Assembly: GCA_028288445.1 (NCBI GenBank)
Contig: JAQBNT010000205.1
Location: forward strand, 1 to 45,030
Direction of reading: 5' to 3'
DNA: 45,030 nucleotides
DNA from: Hymenobacter sp.
GTDB taxonomy: Bacteria > Bacteroidota > Bacteroidia > Cytophagales > Hymenobacteraceae
In this document: piece by piece, positions 8,611 to 15,694 of the stretch
How positions within the stretch are numbered: position 1 is the stretch's first letter
How the letters are laid out: the number at the start of each line of letters is the position of its first letter
The notes under the pieces: generated by a model
Told to the model about the DNA's origin: nothing
Database searches by the model: none
What the model saw: the letters and a program-made list of their open reading frames with translations, nothing else
Translations under genes and position numbers: made by a program

Positions 8611-10587
8611 CTATTGCTGGGGAGAAACCGGCAACACTACATCCGTGGCCATCCGCACCTGGCGCAGCGGTCCCGCTACCGGCCGGAACGGAAACTGCTG
8701 CAAATCAGCCCCGGATGCTTCCTGCAAAAACCAGAAAAACGAGTCAACCCCCGCCGCGATGCCCAGCGTAGAAGCCCCCCCGAAGCGGCTGTTGCACTCG
8801 ATGATGTGCAAGCCGCCGTCCGGCGTAAGCAGAGCTTGCAGCACAAACGGGCCATACAGGCCCAACTGTTCGACGATGGGCGTGAGGCGGGCCAGCAGCT
8901 GCGGGTCGGAGAAAGTCGTGGTCACCTGCGACTCGCCGTGCACCACCACGTCACGGGTGCGGGCTACCATGCCGTGCACCCGGCCGGCGCGGCTCACGTA
9001 GCCATCCACGCTGATTTCGCGGCCCTGAATGAAGGGCTGGAAGATGGGCTCGGTCAGGTTTTGGGCATGGGCCACGGCGGCGGCGTAGGGCAGGTTGAGG
9101 CCCAGGCTGAGTGAGCCGGCACCGTGCCGCTCCTTCACCACAAAGGCGGCGTTGGGGGTGGGCTGGTCACCGGCCAGCGCGTCGATGCTGAGGCTGGTGG
9201 GAATGATGGGTAGTCCGGCCGTCCGGCCGAAGGTGCTGAATTCCAGCTTGTCGAGGCAGCGCTGCACGGCTTCGGGCGGGCTCACCAGTACGGCAATGCC
9301 GGCAGCGGCCAGGGCGGCACGGTGCCGGCTCCAGAAGGCCAGCTCACCGTCGCGGGTGGGGATGATGCGCGTGATGCCCTGCGCCTGGCAATGGCTGATG
9401 ATGGCGGACAGGTGCTCGTCAGTCGTCATGGGCATCACCCAGCTTTCATCCGTGAAATGAAAGCCGAGGGCCTGCGGGTTGAGGTCGCCGCCAACTATTT
9501 TGATGTCGGGGTTCAGGCGCTTGGCGGCGTTTTTTACCGCGTGGGTCAGCGGCACCTTGGCCGAAATGCTGCTGATGAGAACGTGGCCTGACCCCTTAGC
9601 AGCAGCCGTTTCAGCCGCGGCCAAGGCGTCTTGGCGGGCGCGCTCAAAGGCGATGATTTCGGGAATGGCTACTTCAAGCGTAGTCGGGGGCAGCCAGTCT
9701 ATCTGGCTCGACCACAAAGTCATATCAGCCTGTGAGGCTTCAAAGGGAATGTCAGAGGCTACGTAGCTGGCCCGCATTCCGGGGAAGTTTTGCTTCAACA
9801 CTTCCACCACGTCGGCTACGCGGCGGGCGCGACCGGTGCCCAGGTTCACGAGGCCGGTCACGGTTTCGGCGGCGGCCAGGCGGAGCAGCCCCTCGGCCGT
9901 GTCGGCGGCGTAGAGGTAGTCGAAAAACGACTCGGCCCCATACACCGTGATTTCCTCGCCAGCCAGCAGCATCCGCACCCAGCGCGAGGTGATATCGCGC
10001 CCGTTGCGCCCGTAGCCCCGGTAGATACGCGGGGCCACCGTGCTGAACTGCTGCGCCCGAAACGTGTCTAGAAAGCGCAGCTCGATTTCGTGGGCCAGCT
10101 TGGCCATGCCCGTCAGGTTGCGGGGTAGGATGGGGTCGGTTTCGCGCAGGCTGCGGGGCGCGGCCGGCACCTCCGTGAAGTTGTAGAGCGCGGGGTCGTA
10201 AATCAGGTAGCTGGAAGCAAACACCACGCGGCGCAATGAAGGCAGGTCCTTTTGCACCGTCATGAGGTGGTGGCTGAGCCGCACGTTGTGCCGGAAATTC
10301 TCCTCCCAGAAGCCATAGGTTTCGGTGGAACGCTCGAAGGTGGCGGCGAGATGGATGAACAAATCGGGCGCGAAATCCGCAATTTCCGTCTCGGAGAGGA
10401 AGTTCAAATCGCCCTGCCGGTACTGGAACCGGGCCGGAAAATCGGCCGGACGCGGCTTGATATCACCGACTAATACCTGAACATCATTGTTCAACGAAGC
10501 CAGGCGGCGCGTCATTTCCTGACCAATCACACCGGCCCCGCCGCTGATGAAAATTCGTTTAAAGGGCAGTTCCAAAGGCTGTGGCAT
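8611..10587 (-). CDS. Fusion: NAD-dependent epimerase/dehydratase (SDR) + ATP-grasp ligase
   Basis: 658-aa two-domain protein. Residues 1-320 are an extended SDR: Gly-rich GGAGVIG (16-22), LFIHLAA (76-82), VVFASSYLIYDP (121-132), and a late FFDYLYAADTAEGLLRL substrate-domain motif. The usual YxxxK active site reads T159-G-M-A-K163, so the catalytic Tyr is replaced by Thr; this was confirmed on the DNA (ACG). Residues ~335-650 resemble the CarB/PylC type of ATP-grasp: HVLISSISAKVPL, a D446-K447 entry, VVKERHGAGSLSLGL (483-497), IFQPFIQGREISVDGY (515-530), and the metal-binding IIECNSRFGG (595-604). It overlaps the acetyltransferase gene by 29 bp and is followed by HAD after 5 bp. An ATP-grasp would ligate an acid to an amine or hydroxyl, for example an amino-acid decoration of an amino-sugar; this is inference. 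Confidence 0.85.
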   Translation of the reverse strand: MPQPLELPFKRIFISGGAGVIGQEMTRRLASLNNDVQVLVGDIKPRPADFPARFQYRQGDLNFLSETEIADFAPDLFIHLAATFERSTETYGFWEENFRHNVRLSHHLMTVQKDLPSLRRVVFASSYLIYDPALYNFTEVPAAPRSLRETDPILPRNLTGMAKLAHEIELRFLDTFRAQQFSTVAPRIYRGYGRNGRDITSRWVRMLLAGEEITVYGAESFFDYLYAADTAEGLLRLAAAETVTGLVNLGTGRARRVADVVEVLKQNFPGMRASYVASDIPFEASQADMTLWSSQIDWLPPTTLEVAIPEIIAFERARQDALAAAETAAAKGSGHVLISSISAKVPLTHAVKNAAKRLNPDIKIVGGDLNPQALGFHFTDESWVMPMTTDEHLSAIISHCQAQGITRIIPTRDGELAFWSRHRAALAAAGIAVLVSPPEAVQRCLDKLEFSTFGRTAGLPIIPTSLSIDALAGDQPTPNAAFVVKERHGAGSLSLGLNLPYAAAVAHAQNLTEPIFQPFIQGREISVDGYVSRAGRVHGMVARTRDVVVHGESQVTTTFSDPQLLARLTPIVEQLGLYGPFVLQALLTPDGGLHIIECNSRFGGASTLGIAAGVDSFFWFLQEASGADLQQFPFRPVAGPLRQVRMATDVVLPVSPQQ

Positions 10588-11176
10588 AGTCGGCGGCCAG
10601 TTGGCCGTGCATCAGTGAGTCGGTAAAAGTACCCGGCGCGAGCTGGATGTGCTGCCGCAAACGGCCTTCCAGCCGAAAGCCTGCTTCTTCCAGAATGGCA
10701 ATGTGGGCAGGCCGGATATCGTAGGTTTCGGTGAACAAGCGGTTGAATTTCAGGCCCTCAAACGCCACCTGGCCCAGCAGGCGCAGGTGGGCCAGAAAAT
10801 CAGCGCGGTACGTGGCCGCATCGCCCGCCCGCGTGGGCTCTACCAGAAACGAAACCTCGGCGCGCAAATCCGGCCAGGAGATGTGGACCAAGCCGCCGTA
10901 GGCAATCAGAATATCTTCATGCAGCAGCGAGAACAGTAACTGGCCGGGCTTTTCCTGCTCGAACAACGATAATACTACGCGCTGAAAATAAGTATCTTGC
11001 TGCTCCGCCGTGAGCGGTGTGGCCTGGCGTAATACTTCCAGTTGGGCATTGCGCCAGGCCCGGATGGGCTCCCGGTCCTCGCAGCGGATGGGGACGAGGC
11101 AGTAGGCTCCGTAGCGGTATTCGGTTTGCGGAAGGGGGCGGTAGGTGGGCACAGTTAAAGGTGAAGGCACGGTCAT
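10559..11176 (-). CDS. pseH: GNAT N-acetyltransferase, PseH-like
   Basis: 205-aa GNAT protein of the RimJ/RimL/PseH type. REPIRAWRNAQLEVLRQ (residues ~35-50) is the EIxxWRN signature, and LFSLLHEDILIAYGGLVHIS, FNRLFTETYDIRPAHIAILEEAGFRLEGRLRQHI covers the acetyl-CoA-binding and C-terminal motifs. By position it is the likely enzyme adding the second acetyl group to the 4-amino sugar made by PseC. The annotated ATG lies inside the arm of an inverted repeat (11170-11262); GTG codons at positions 3 and 9 are alternatives. It overlaps the downstream SDR/ATP-grasp gene. GNAT family is sure; the PseH role is inferred from context. Confidence 0.78.
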   Translation of the reverse strand: MTVPSPLTVPTYRPLPQTEYRYGAYCLVPIRCEDREPIRAWRNAQLEVLRQATPLTAEQQDTYFQRVVLSLFEQEKPGQLLFSLLHEDILIAYGGLVHISWPDLRAEVSFLVEPTRAGDAATYRADFLAHLRLLGQVAFEGLKFNRLFTETYDIRPAHIAILEEAGFRLEGRLRQHIQLAPGTFTDSLMHGQLAADYATAFGTAL

Positions 11177-11262
11177 GCGGAGCGCAGTCGAAGCATCTCT
11201 ACCGCAATAGTAAATGAATTACTTACCCGGTGTAGATGCTTCGACTGCGCTCCGCATGACCG
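11170..11262. repeat. Perfect 29-bp inverted repeat, TCATGCGGAGCGCAGTCGAA type
   Basis: Arms 11170-11198 and 11234-11262 are perfectly complementary, with a 35-nt spacer. The arm has the plan TCAT...GAGCG...GAAGCATCT, resembling the TCATTGCGAG...GCAATCC arms at 37115-37331 and the part-copy at 29555. It fills the gap between the TylF-like methyltransferase and the GNAT gene and contains the GNAT start codon. Confidence 0.8.
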
Positions 11263-11275
11263 TTTCAAAAAGAAA

Positions 11276-12022
11276 TTACACCACCAAATAAGAAATCAGC
11301 GGATTGAGTGGGCTGCGACGCAGGGCGTAGTTGGCCACCCCAAACACTTCATCAAATGCCAGCGTCTCGCCGGGAAACTCGGGGCAGTTCAGCTCATCGA
11401 AGGCCACGATGGCCCCTTTTGTCAGGCGCGGGCGGATGGCTTCGAGGCAGGCCTTGGTGGGGGCGTAGATGTCGAAATCGAAGTAGGCGAAGGCGATGAC
11501 GGTTTCGGGGTGGTCGCGCAGGTAGCGGGGCACGGTTTCGGAGGCATCGCCGGCCACCAACTCAAACTTACGCTTGTGCGGGATGGGGCTGTCGGCCTCG
11601 TGCAGGGCCAGGATTTGGGTGAGGTACTGCTGATAGTTTTCGGTCACGCCGTAGTCGCCTTCCTTCACCAGCTGGCCGTCCTTGGCATCCACCGATGGAA
11701 AGCCGCCGAAGGTGTCGAATCCGATGATTTTGCGGTTGTAGTTGAACGGCTCGTAGATGCCGCGCAGGGCGTGCATCAGCGCGAGGTTCTGGCCCCAGCG
11801 CACGCCGAATTCCATGGCTACGCCGTGCACCGGGATGATTTGCTGGTAGAGCTCGGTGAAAAACAGTAGGCGCGAAAACGTCTGCCGGTTCAGGTACAGG
11901 CCCAGGTTGTTGAGCAACTCGGTGTTCGGAATCGGCGACTCGCGCAGGGTTTGGGCGAAGCCTTCGCGGCGCGACTGCTCGGGCGCGGAGGCCCCGCTGA
12001 GCACGGAAATAGGAGAGGACAT
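11276..12022 (-). CDS. Class I methyltransferase, TylF/MycF-like
   Basis: 248-aa protein resembling sugar O-methyltransferases of the TylF/MycF (macrocin O-methyltransferase) type. GVAMEFGVRWGQNLALM (about residues 66-82) is the SAM-binding glycine motif; KIIGFDTFGGFP and FAYFDFDIYAPTKACLEAIRPRLTKGAIVAFDELN are characteristic acid-rich motifs with metal-binding Asp residues. It probably methylates a sugar hydroxyl in the glycan (inference). It starts 27 bp after the previous methyltransferase. Confidence 0.75.
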   Translation of the reverse strand: MSSPISVLSGASAPEQSRREGFAQTLRESPIPNTELLNNLGLYLNRQTFSRLLFFTELYQQIIPVHGVAMEFGVRWGQNLALMHALRGIYEPFNYNRKIIGFDTFGGFPSVDAKDGQLVKEGDYGVTENYQQYLTQILALHEADSPIPHKRKFELVAGDASETVPRYLRDHPETVIAFAYFDFDIYAPTKACLEAIRPRLTKGAIVAFDELNCPEFPGETLAFDEVFGVANYALRRSPLNPLISYLVV

Positions 12023-12049
12023 AGGTATAATTAGGGCGTGTGCCGACGC

Positions 12050-12937
12050 TTAGGCCGGCTGCAAAAATGCAACAATACTGCGGCCCAGCCCAACGCCGGC
12101 CAAGGCCTCGTAATAAGCAGCGACGGCCGGCAGGGGGGCCGTGTGCAGTAGGAAATTATCCTGCGCCAGTCGGGAGCGGTGGGCACCTTTGCCGGCCGCG
12201 CGGTCCATTACGTAGTTGGTAGCTGGGTTTAATAGGTTCAGGTCAATGGGCTGGTCCCCAATGACTTTTGCAACGTGCCAACTGGTAGCTTTGGCCAGGT
12301 TGCGCAGGCCGGGCTGGGTGAAATAGGAGAGGTGGTCGGGCAGCACGACCCAGAAAGGCCGGTCGATTTGGCCGGTGTTCAGCAGGTGTTGTTGCAGGGC
12401 CGAAAAATCGTTGGGCACGTCCACCACCAGTACGCCGTTGGGCTTCACCAAGGCCCGGCACTGGCGTAGCAAGTCGGCCGGTTCCAGAACGTGTTCCAGC
12501 ACGTTGTCGAGCCAGAGCACGTCGAACTGCTGGCCTGTTCCCACCAGTTTTTGCACCTCCTCATACAGGTCGCCGGTGCGCAGTTTTGCCCGCAGCGCCG
12601 GATGAAACTTCTCTACGCTGAAACTGCTGAAATCCAGCCCCAGCACGTCCCAGCCGTTCCGCTGGAAGTAGTCCAGCGCCCAGCCCTCGCCGCAGCCGAT
12701 GTCGAGGAAGGAGCCGGGGCCGTCGGCCTCGCGCAGCTGCTCCAGCACCCAGTGGCGCAGGCGCAGCTTGCCTTCAATGTGCTCCAACTCCTCAGCTGGG
12801 TACTCGGGCTGGTAGGTGGTCAGGTTTTCCTGGTAGTAGCGCCTGGCGTAGTAGTCGCGCAGCTCGGCCGGGGTCGGCTTGTCCTTGATTTCGTAGAAGC
12901 CGAACTCGTTCTGGCGAATGGTATCGGGCAGGGTCAT
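12050..12937 (-). CDS. Class I SAM-dependent methyltransferase
   Basis: 295-aa methyltransferase (Methyltransf_23 type). The N-terminal ~75 residues include the YYxxRYYQENLTTYQPEY segment often seen in methyltransferases of surface-polysaccharide clusters. FLDIGCGEGWALDYF (motif I, near residue 97) is followed by WDVLGLDFS, FDVLWLDNVLEHVLEPADLL and PNGVLVVDVPND. The target is unknown. ATGA overlap of 4 bp with the SpsF-like gene upstream indicates tight co-expression. Confidence 0.85.
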   Translation of the reverse strand: MTLPDTIRQNEFGFYEIKDKPTPAELRDYYARRYYQENLTTYQPEYPAEELEHIEGKLRLRHWVLEQLREADGPGSFLDIGCGEGWALDYFQRNGWDVLGLDFSSFSVEKFHPALRAKLRTGDLYEEVQKLVGTGQQFDVLWLDNVLEHVLEPADLLRQCRALVKPNGVLVVDVPNDFSALQQHLLNTGQIDRPFWVVLPDHLSYFTQPGLRNLAKATSWHVAKVIGDQPIDLNLLNPATNYVMDRAAGKGAHRSRLAQDNFLLHTAPLPAVAAYYEALAGVGLGRSIVAFLQPA

Positions 12938-13668
12938 GTAGTTTTTTGCTCGATGTGCGCGTTCAGGGCCATTATTTCAGGATGGGCTTCGAGCAGGGCC
13001 AGCAGGTCGGCCACATCGAGTTGGTCGGCGTGATGCTGTTCGATAAGCGCCTTCAGCACGGCGTAATCCTCGGCCGTATCCAGCGTGATGCGGAAGCGGC
13101 TGAAGTCGCCGCCGGGCCACACCTCGTCGCGGTAGATGACGCGGCCCGCTGTGGCCGGATTGGCTTTGAGGTAAGGCGTAACGTGCTCCCGCTCATAAGG
13201 CAGCGTGGCGTTGGCGTAGGCTTCAGCCAGCATCTCCATCGAGAAAATCTCGAAATCCAAGCCGCGGGGGAAGGTACGCACGATGGAATTGGAGCGGTAC
13301 ACCAGCGGATTGCCCTCGGCCAGATAACACTCTACGGCGGCCCCAATCAGCGGGCCGTCCACCAGCGGGCAGTCGGAAGTGACGCGCACGATTACGTCGA
13401 GGCCGAATTTTTTGGCCGTTTCGTAGTAGCGGGCCAGCACGTCGGCCTCGCTGCCCCGATGGTATGGGATGCCGTTGGTTTCGGCGTAGGCGGCCAGCAC
13501 GTCATCGGTCGGTTCGGTGGTGGTAGCCAGGTAGATGGGCAGGCCGCTTTGCGCGGCGCGGGCTACGTGGTAGTCCAGCAGCGGGCGGCCAGCGGCGGGC
13601 AGCAGCACCTTGCTGGGCAGTCGGGTGCTGTCCATTCGCACCTGCGAAATAATGCCGGCGCGCTGCAT
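12934..13668 (-). CDS. SpsF-type cytidylyltransferase family protein
   Basis: 244-aa nucleotidyltransferase of the SpsF/CMP-NeuAc-synthetase-like family. The N-terminal nucleotide-binding motif reads IISQVRMDSTRLPSKVLLP (residues 5-23), the SpsF variant of the ARxGSxRLPxK signature; VRVTSDCPLVDGPLIGAAVE supplies the metal-binding Asp. It could provide the CMP-activation step that PseF performs in classical pseudaminate clusters, since no PseF-like protein is present (inference). Stop and start overlap its neighbours by 1 and 4 bp. Confidence 0.85.
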   Translation of the reverse strand: MQRAGIISQVRMDSTRLPSKVLLPAAGRPLLDYHVARAAQSGLPIYLATTTEPTDDVLAAYAETNGIPYHRGSEADVLARYYETAKKFGLDVIVRVTSDCPLVDGPLIGAAVECYLAEGNPLVYRSNSIVRTFPRGLDFEIFSMEMLAEAYANATLPYEREHVTPYLKANPATAGRVIYRDEVWPGGDFSRFRITLDTAEDYAVLKALIEQHHADQLDVADLLALLEAHPEIMALNAHIEQKTT

Positions 13669-14432
13669 TAGACGGATATTTTTTCGAGTAGGTACACTAC
13701 GTCCTGGTTGCCGCGCTCAGCGTCGTTGATGTAGGGGTAGAGCTTCTGTTTCACCAGCCGGAGGTTGGGGAATTCGTTCAGGAACACCTGCGCAAAGTCT
13801 GTTTTCCACAGAAAGCCGTCGTTGCCGCGGTACTTGATGGACGTGGTTTCGGGGGCGTAATACTCGTAGCCCATGATGTAGCGGCGTGAGGTGCGCACCA
13901 TCTCGCCCATGATGCGCGGCAGGTCGTCGGGGGCAATGTGGATGAGCACGCCGTTGGTGCAGGTCACGTCGAAGTAGTTGTCCTTGAAGGGCAAATCGAA
14001 GCCGCTGCCTTGCAGGATGTTCACGCCGCGTACGAAATCGCGGGCTTTTTCTACGGCATATTGCTGCAGTTCAACGCCGTATAGATTAGTGAAGCCGGCG
14101 GCTTGCAGGCCCACCAGTTGCATCCCGGTATTGCAGCCCACTTCCAGAATCCGCGCTTCGCGGGGCAGCTCGCCGAGGAATTCGGCGTTCATTTCCAGCT
14201 TGGTGTGGCCGTAGAGGTCGCGGTAAAAAGCGTTCCACTCATCGAGCGGGCGCGAGTTGCGGTCGGTGTATTCGCGGCCGAAATCGCCGGACCAGAAATC
14301 TTCTTGTTGGGTGTGCTGCAAAATCAATGAAGAATGAGGAATGAGGAATGAGGAATGAGGAATGAAGTCAAAGGCCAGAAGATGCCAGCCACTTGCCATC
14401 ATTGACCGCGCCAGCAATTCTTCATTCCTCAT
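13668..14432 (-). CDS. Pseudaminic acid biosynthesis-associated methylase
   Basis: Resembles the small methyltransferases regularly found with pse genes. Family similarity starts at QQEDFWSGDFGREYTDRNS (about residue 42); motif I is ILEVGCNTGMQLVGL, followed by NLYGVELQQYAVEKAR, FDVTCTNGVLIHIAPDDL and YIMGYEYYAPETTSIKYRG. The first ~38 residues (MRNEELLARS... to ...SSFLIPHSSL) are encoded by an AATGAGG-type inverted repeat (14326-14447), including the ATG, and are unlike the family. Without the repeat the only nearby starts are TTG codons just before LQHTQQ. Start codon therefore uncertain; domain assignment good. Confidence 0.82.
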   Translation of the reverse strand: MRNEELLARSMMASGWHLLAFDFIPHSSFLIPHSSLILQHTQQEDFWSGDFGREYTDRNSRPLDEWNAFYRDLYGHTKLEMNAEFLGELPREARILEVGCNTGMQLVGLQAAGFTNLYGVELQQYAVEKARDFVRGVNILQGSGFDLPFKDNYFDVTCTNGVLIHIAPDDLPRIMGEMVRTSRRYIMGYEYYAPETTSIKYRGNDGFLWKTDFAQVFLNEFPNLRLVKQKLYPYINDAERGNQDVVYLLEKISV

Positions 14433-14447
14433 TCCTCATTCCTCATT
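14326..14447. repeat. Inverted AATGAGG heptamer array (copy A)
   Basis: Left arm 14326-14367 is six head-to-tail heptamers (AATGAAG, four AATGAGG, AATGAAG). Right arm 14416-14447 is four heptamers plus AATT on the opposite strand. 28 bp (14340-14367 with 14420-14447) pair perfectly around a 52-nt unique interior. The right arm encodes the C-terminal residues MRNEE and stop of PseC and the start of the methylase. A second copy is at 38365-38477. Confidence 0.85.
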
Positions 14448-15610
14448 AAAAAGTCTTTGATGCACGCTACCACGTAGGCTTGTTCCTCGTCCGTAAGCGT
14501 GGGGAAGAGCGGGATGCTGAGGCAGTGAGCGTAGTAGGTTTCGGCCAGCGGGAAGTCCCCGGCTTTCCAGCCCAGGTCTTCGTAATAGGGCATGCGGTGC
14601 ACCGGGATGTAGTGCACCTGCGTGAATATCTGCTTGGTTTTCAGGAAGTCGTACAGGCCTTTGCGGTCGGCTATTTCGATGACGTAGAGGTGGTAGGCGT
14701 GGCCGGGGCGGCTGGGGGCCAGCACAGTGAGGCCGGGCACCTGGGCAAAGGCGGCATCGTATTGCGCGGCCAGCTGGCGGCGGCGGGCCAGGCCCTCATC
14801 GGCGCGGACGAGTTGGCTAAGGCCGAGGGCGCAGTTGAAATCGGGCAGGCGGTAGTTGTAGCCGAGCTCCTGCATTTCCATGTACCAGCCGCCGTCGGGC
14901 GCGCGCCGCAGGTCGGCCGGGTCGCGGGTGATGCCGTGGGTGCGCAGGCGCAGCAGGTGATGAAACAGCGCCTCGGAGTTGGTGGTAATCATGCCGCCCT
15001 CGCCGGTGGCAATGTGCTTCACCGGGTGGAAGCTGAAGATGGCAAGGTCAGCGAAATTGCCGTTGCCGCAACGCTGCTCCTGGCCTTTCGAATCGATAAA
15101 AAAGCCGCCGGGCGCGTGGCAGGAATCTTCAATTATCCAAAGGCCAAACTCATCGGCCAGTTGCCGGGCTTCTTCAAGATTCACGGCTAGGCCGGCGAAA
15201 TCCACCGGAATCAGGCCCGTGAAATGGCCTTGCGGGTGCGCTTCTAGAATCTCCCGCACCTTTCCCAAATCAATCAGGCCCGTGGCCGGGTCGATGTCGG
15301 CAAAGTGGACTTCGCCGCCGCAATAGCGCACGCAGTTGGCCGAAGCCGAAAAGGTGAGCGGCGTGGTGATGACGCGCTGGCCGGGCTGCACGTTCAGGGC
15401 CAGGGCGCAAAGGTGCAATGCCGCCGTGCCGTTGCTCACGGCCACGGCGTAGCGAGCCCCCACGTAGGCAGCAAACTGCTTTTCAAACTCGGCCACGGTG
15501 GGGCCTTGCGTCAGGTAGTCGGCGTGCAGGGCGGCCGTGACGGCGGCAATGTCGGCGTCGGTGATGTGTTGGCGGCCGTAGGGGAGTGGCCGGGTGGGTT
15601 CAAAGCTCAT
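14429..15610 (-). CDS. pseC: UDP-4-amino-sugar aminotransferase, PseC type
   Basis: 393-aa PLP-dependent DegT/DnrJ/EryC1 aminotransferase converting the 4-keto sugar made by PseB to the 4-amino sugar. YGRQHITDADIAAVTAALHA, LTQGPTVAEFEKQFAAYVGA, VAVSNGTAALHL, TPLTFSASANCVRYCGG and the PLP-lysine motif FSFHPVKHIATGEGGMITT are typical of PseC. The start is MSFEPTRPLPYG; it lies 6 nt after a -7 element, so the message may be leaderless. First gene of the 13-kb glycan run. The last residues (MRNEE) come from the heptamer repeat, so the original C-terminus was probably slightly different. Confidence 0.92.
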   Translation of the reverse strand: MSFEPTRPLPYGRQHITDADIAAVTAALHADYLTQGPTVAEFEKQFAAYVGARYAVAVSNGTAALHLCALALNVQPGQRVITTPLTFSASANCVRYCGGEVHFADIDPATGLIDLGKVREILEAHPQGHFTGLIPVDFAGLAVNLEEARQLADEFGLWIIEDSCHAPGGFFIDSKGQEQRCGNGNFADLAIFSFHPVKHIATGEGGMITTNSEALFHHLLRLRTHGITRDPADLRRAPDGGWYMEMQELGYNYRLPDFNCALGLSQLVRADEGLARRRQLAAQYDAAFAQVPGLTVLAPSRPGHAYHLYVIEIADRKGLYDFLKTKQIFTQVHYIPVHRMPYYEDLGWKAGDFPLAETYYAHCLSIPLFPTLTDEEQAYVVACIKDFLMRNEE

Positions 15611-15616
15611 GCAACC

Positions 15617-15650
15617 CAAAGATAGGCGGCCGGCTCCTAGCGGTAACAAA
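15617..15650 (-). promoter_or_regulatory. Bacteroidota-type promoter of the pseC glycan run
   Basis: On the minus strand: TTTG (15650-15647), 22-nt spacer, TATCTTTG (15624-15617), matching the TTTG/TAnnTTTG sigma consensus. The -7 box ends six bases before the pseC ATG, so transcription would start at or next to the start codon. Confidence 0.6.
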
Positions 15651-15694
15651 GCCCGGACATGATTATGTTCGCACCCTCATTGCAGCTACCCGCT

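Noticed and set aside
14326..14447. Heptamer array considered as a CRISPR or simple slippage tract
   Set aside because: Units are 7 bp without spacers, and the inverted second arm and second genomic copy do not fit a plain microsatellite.
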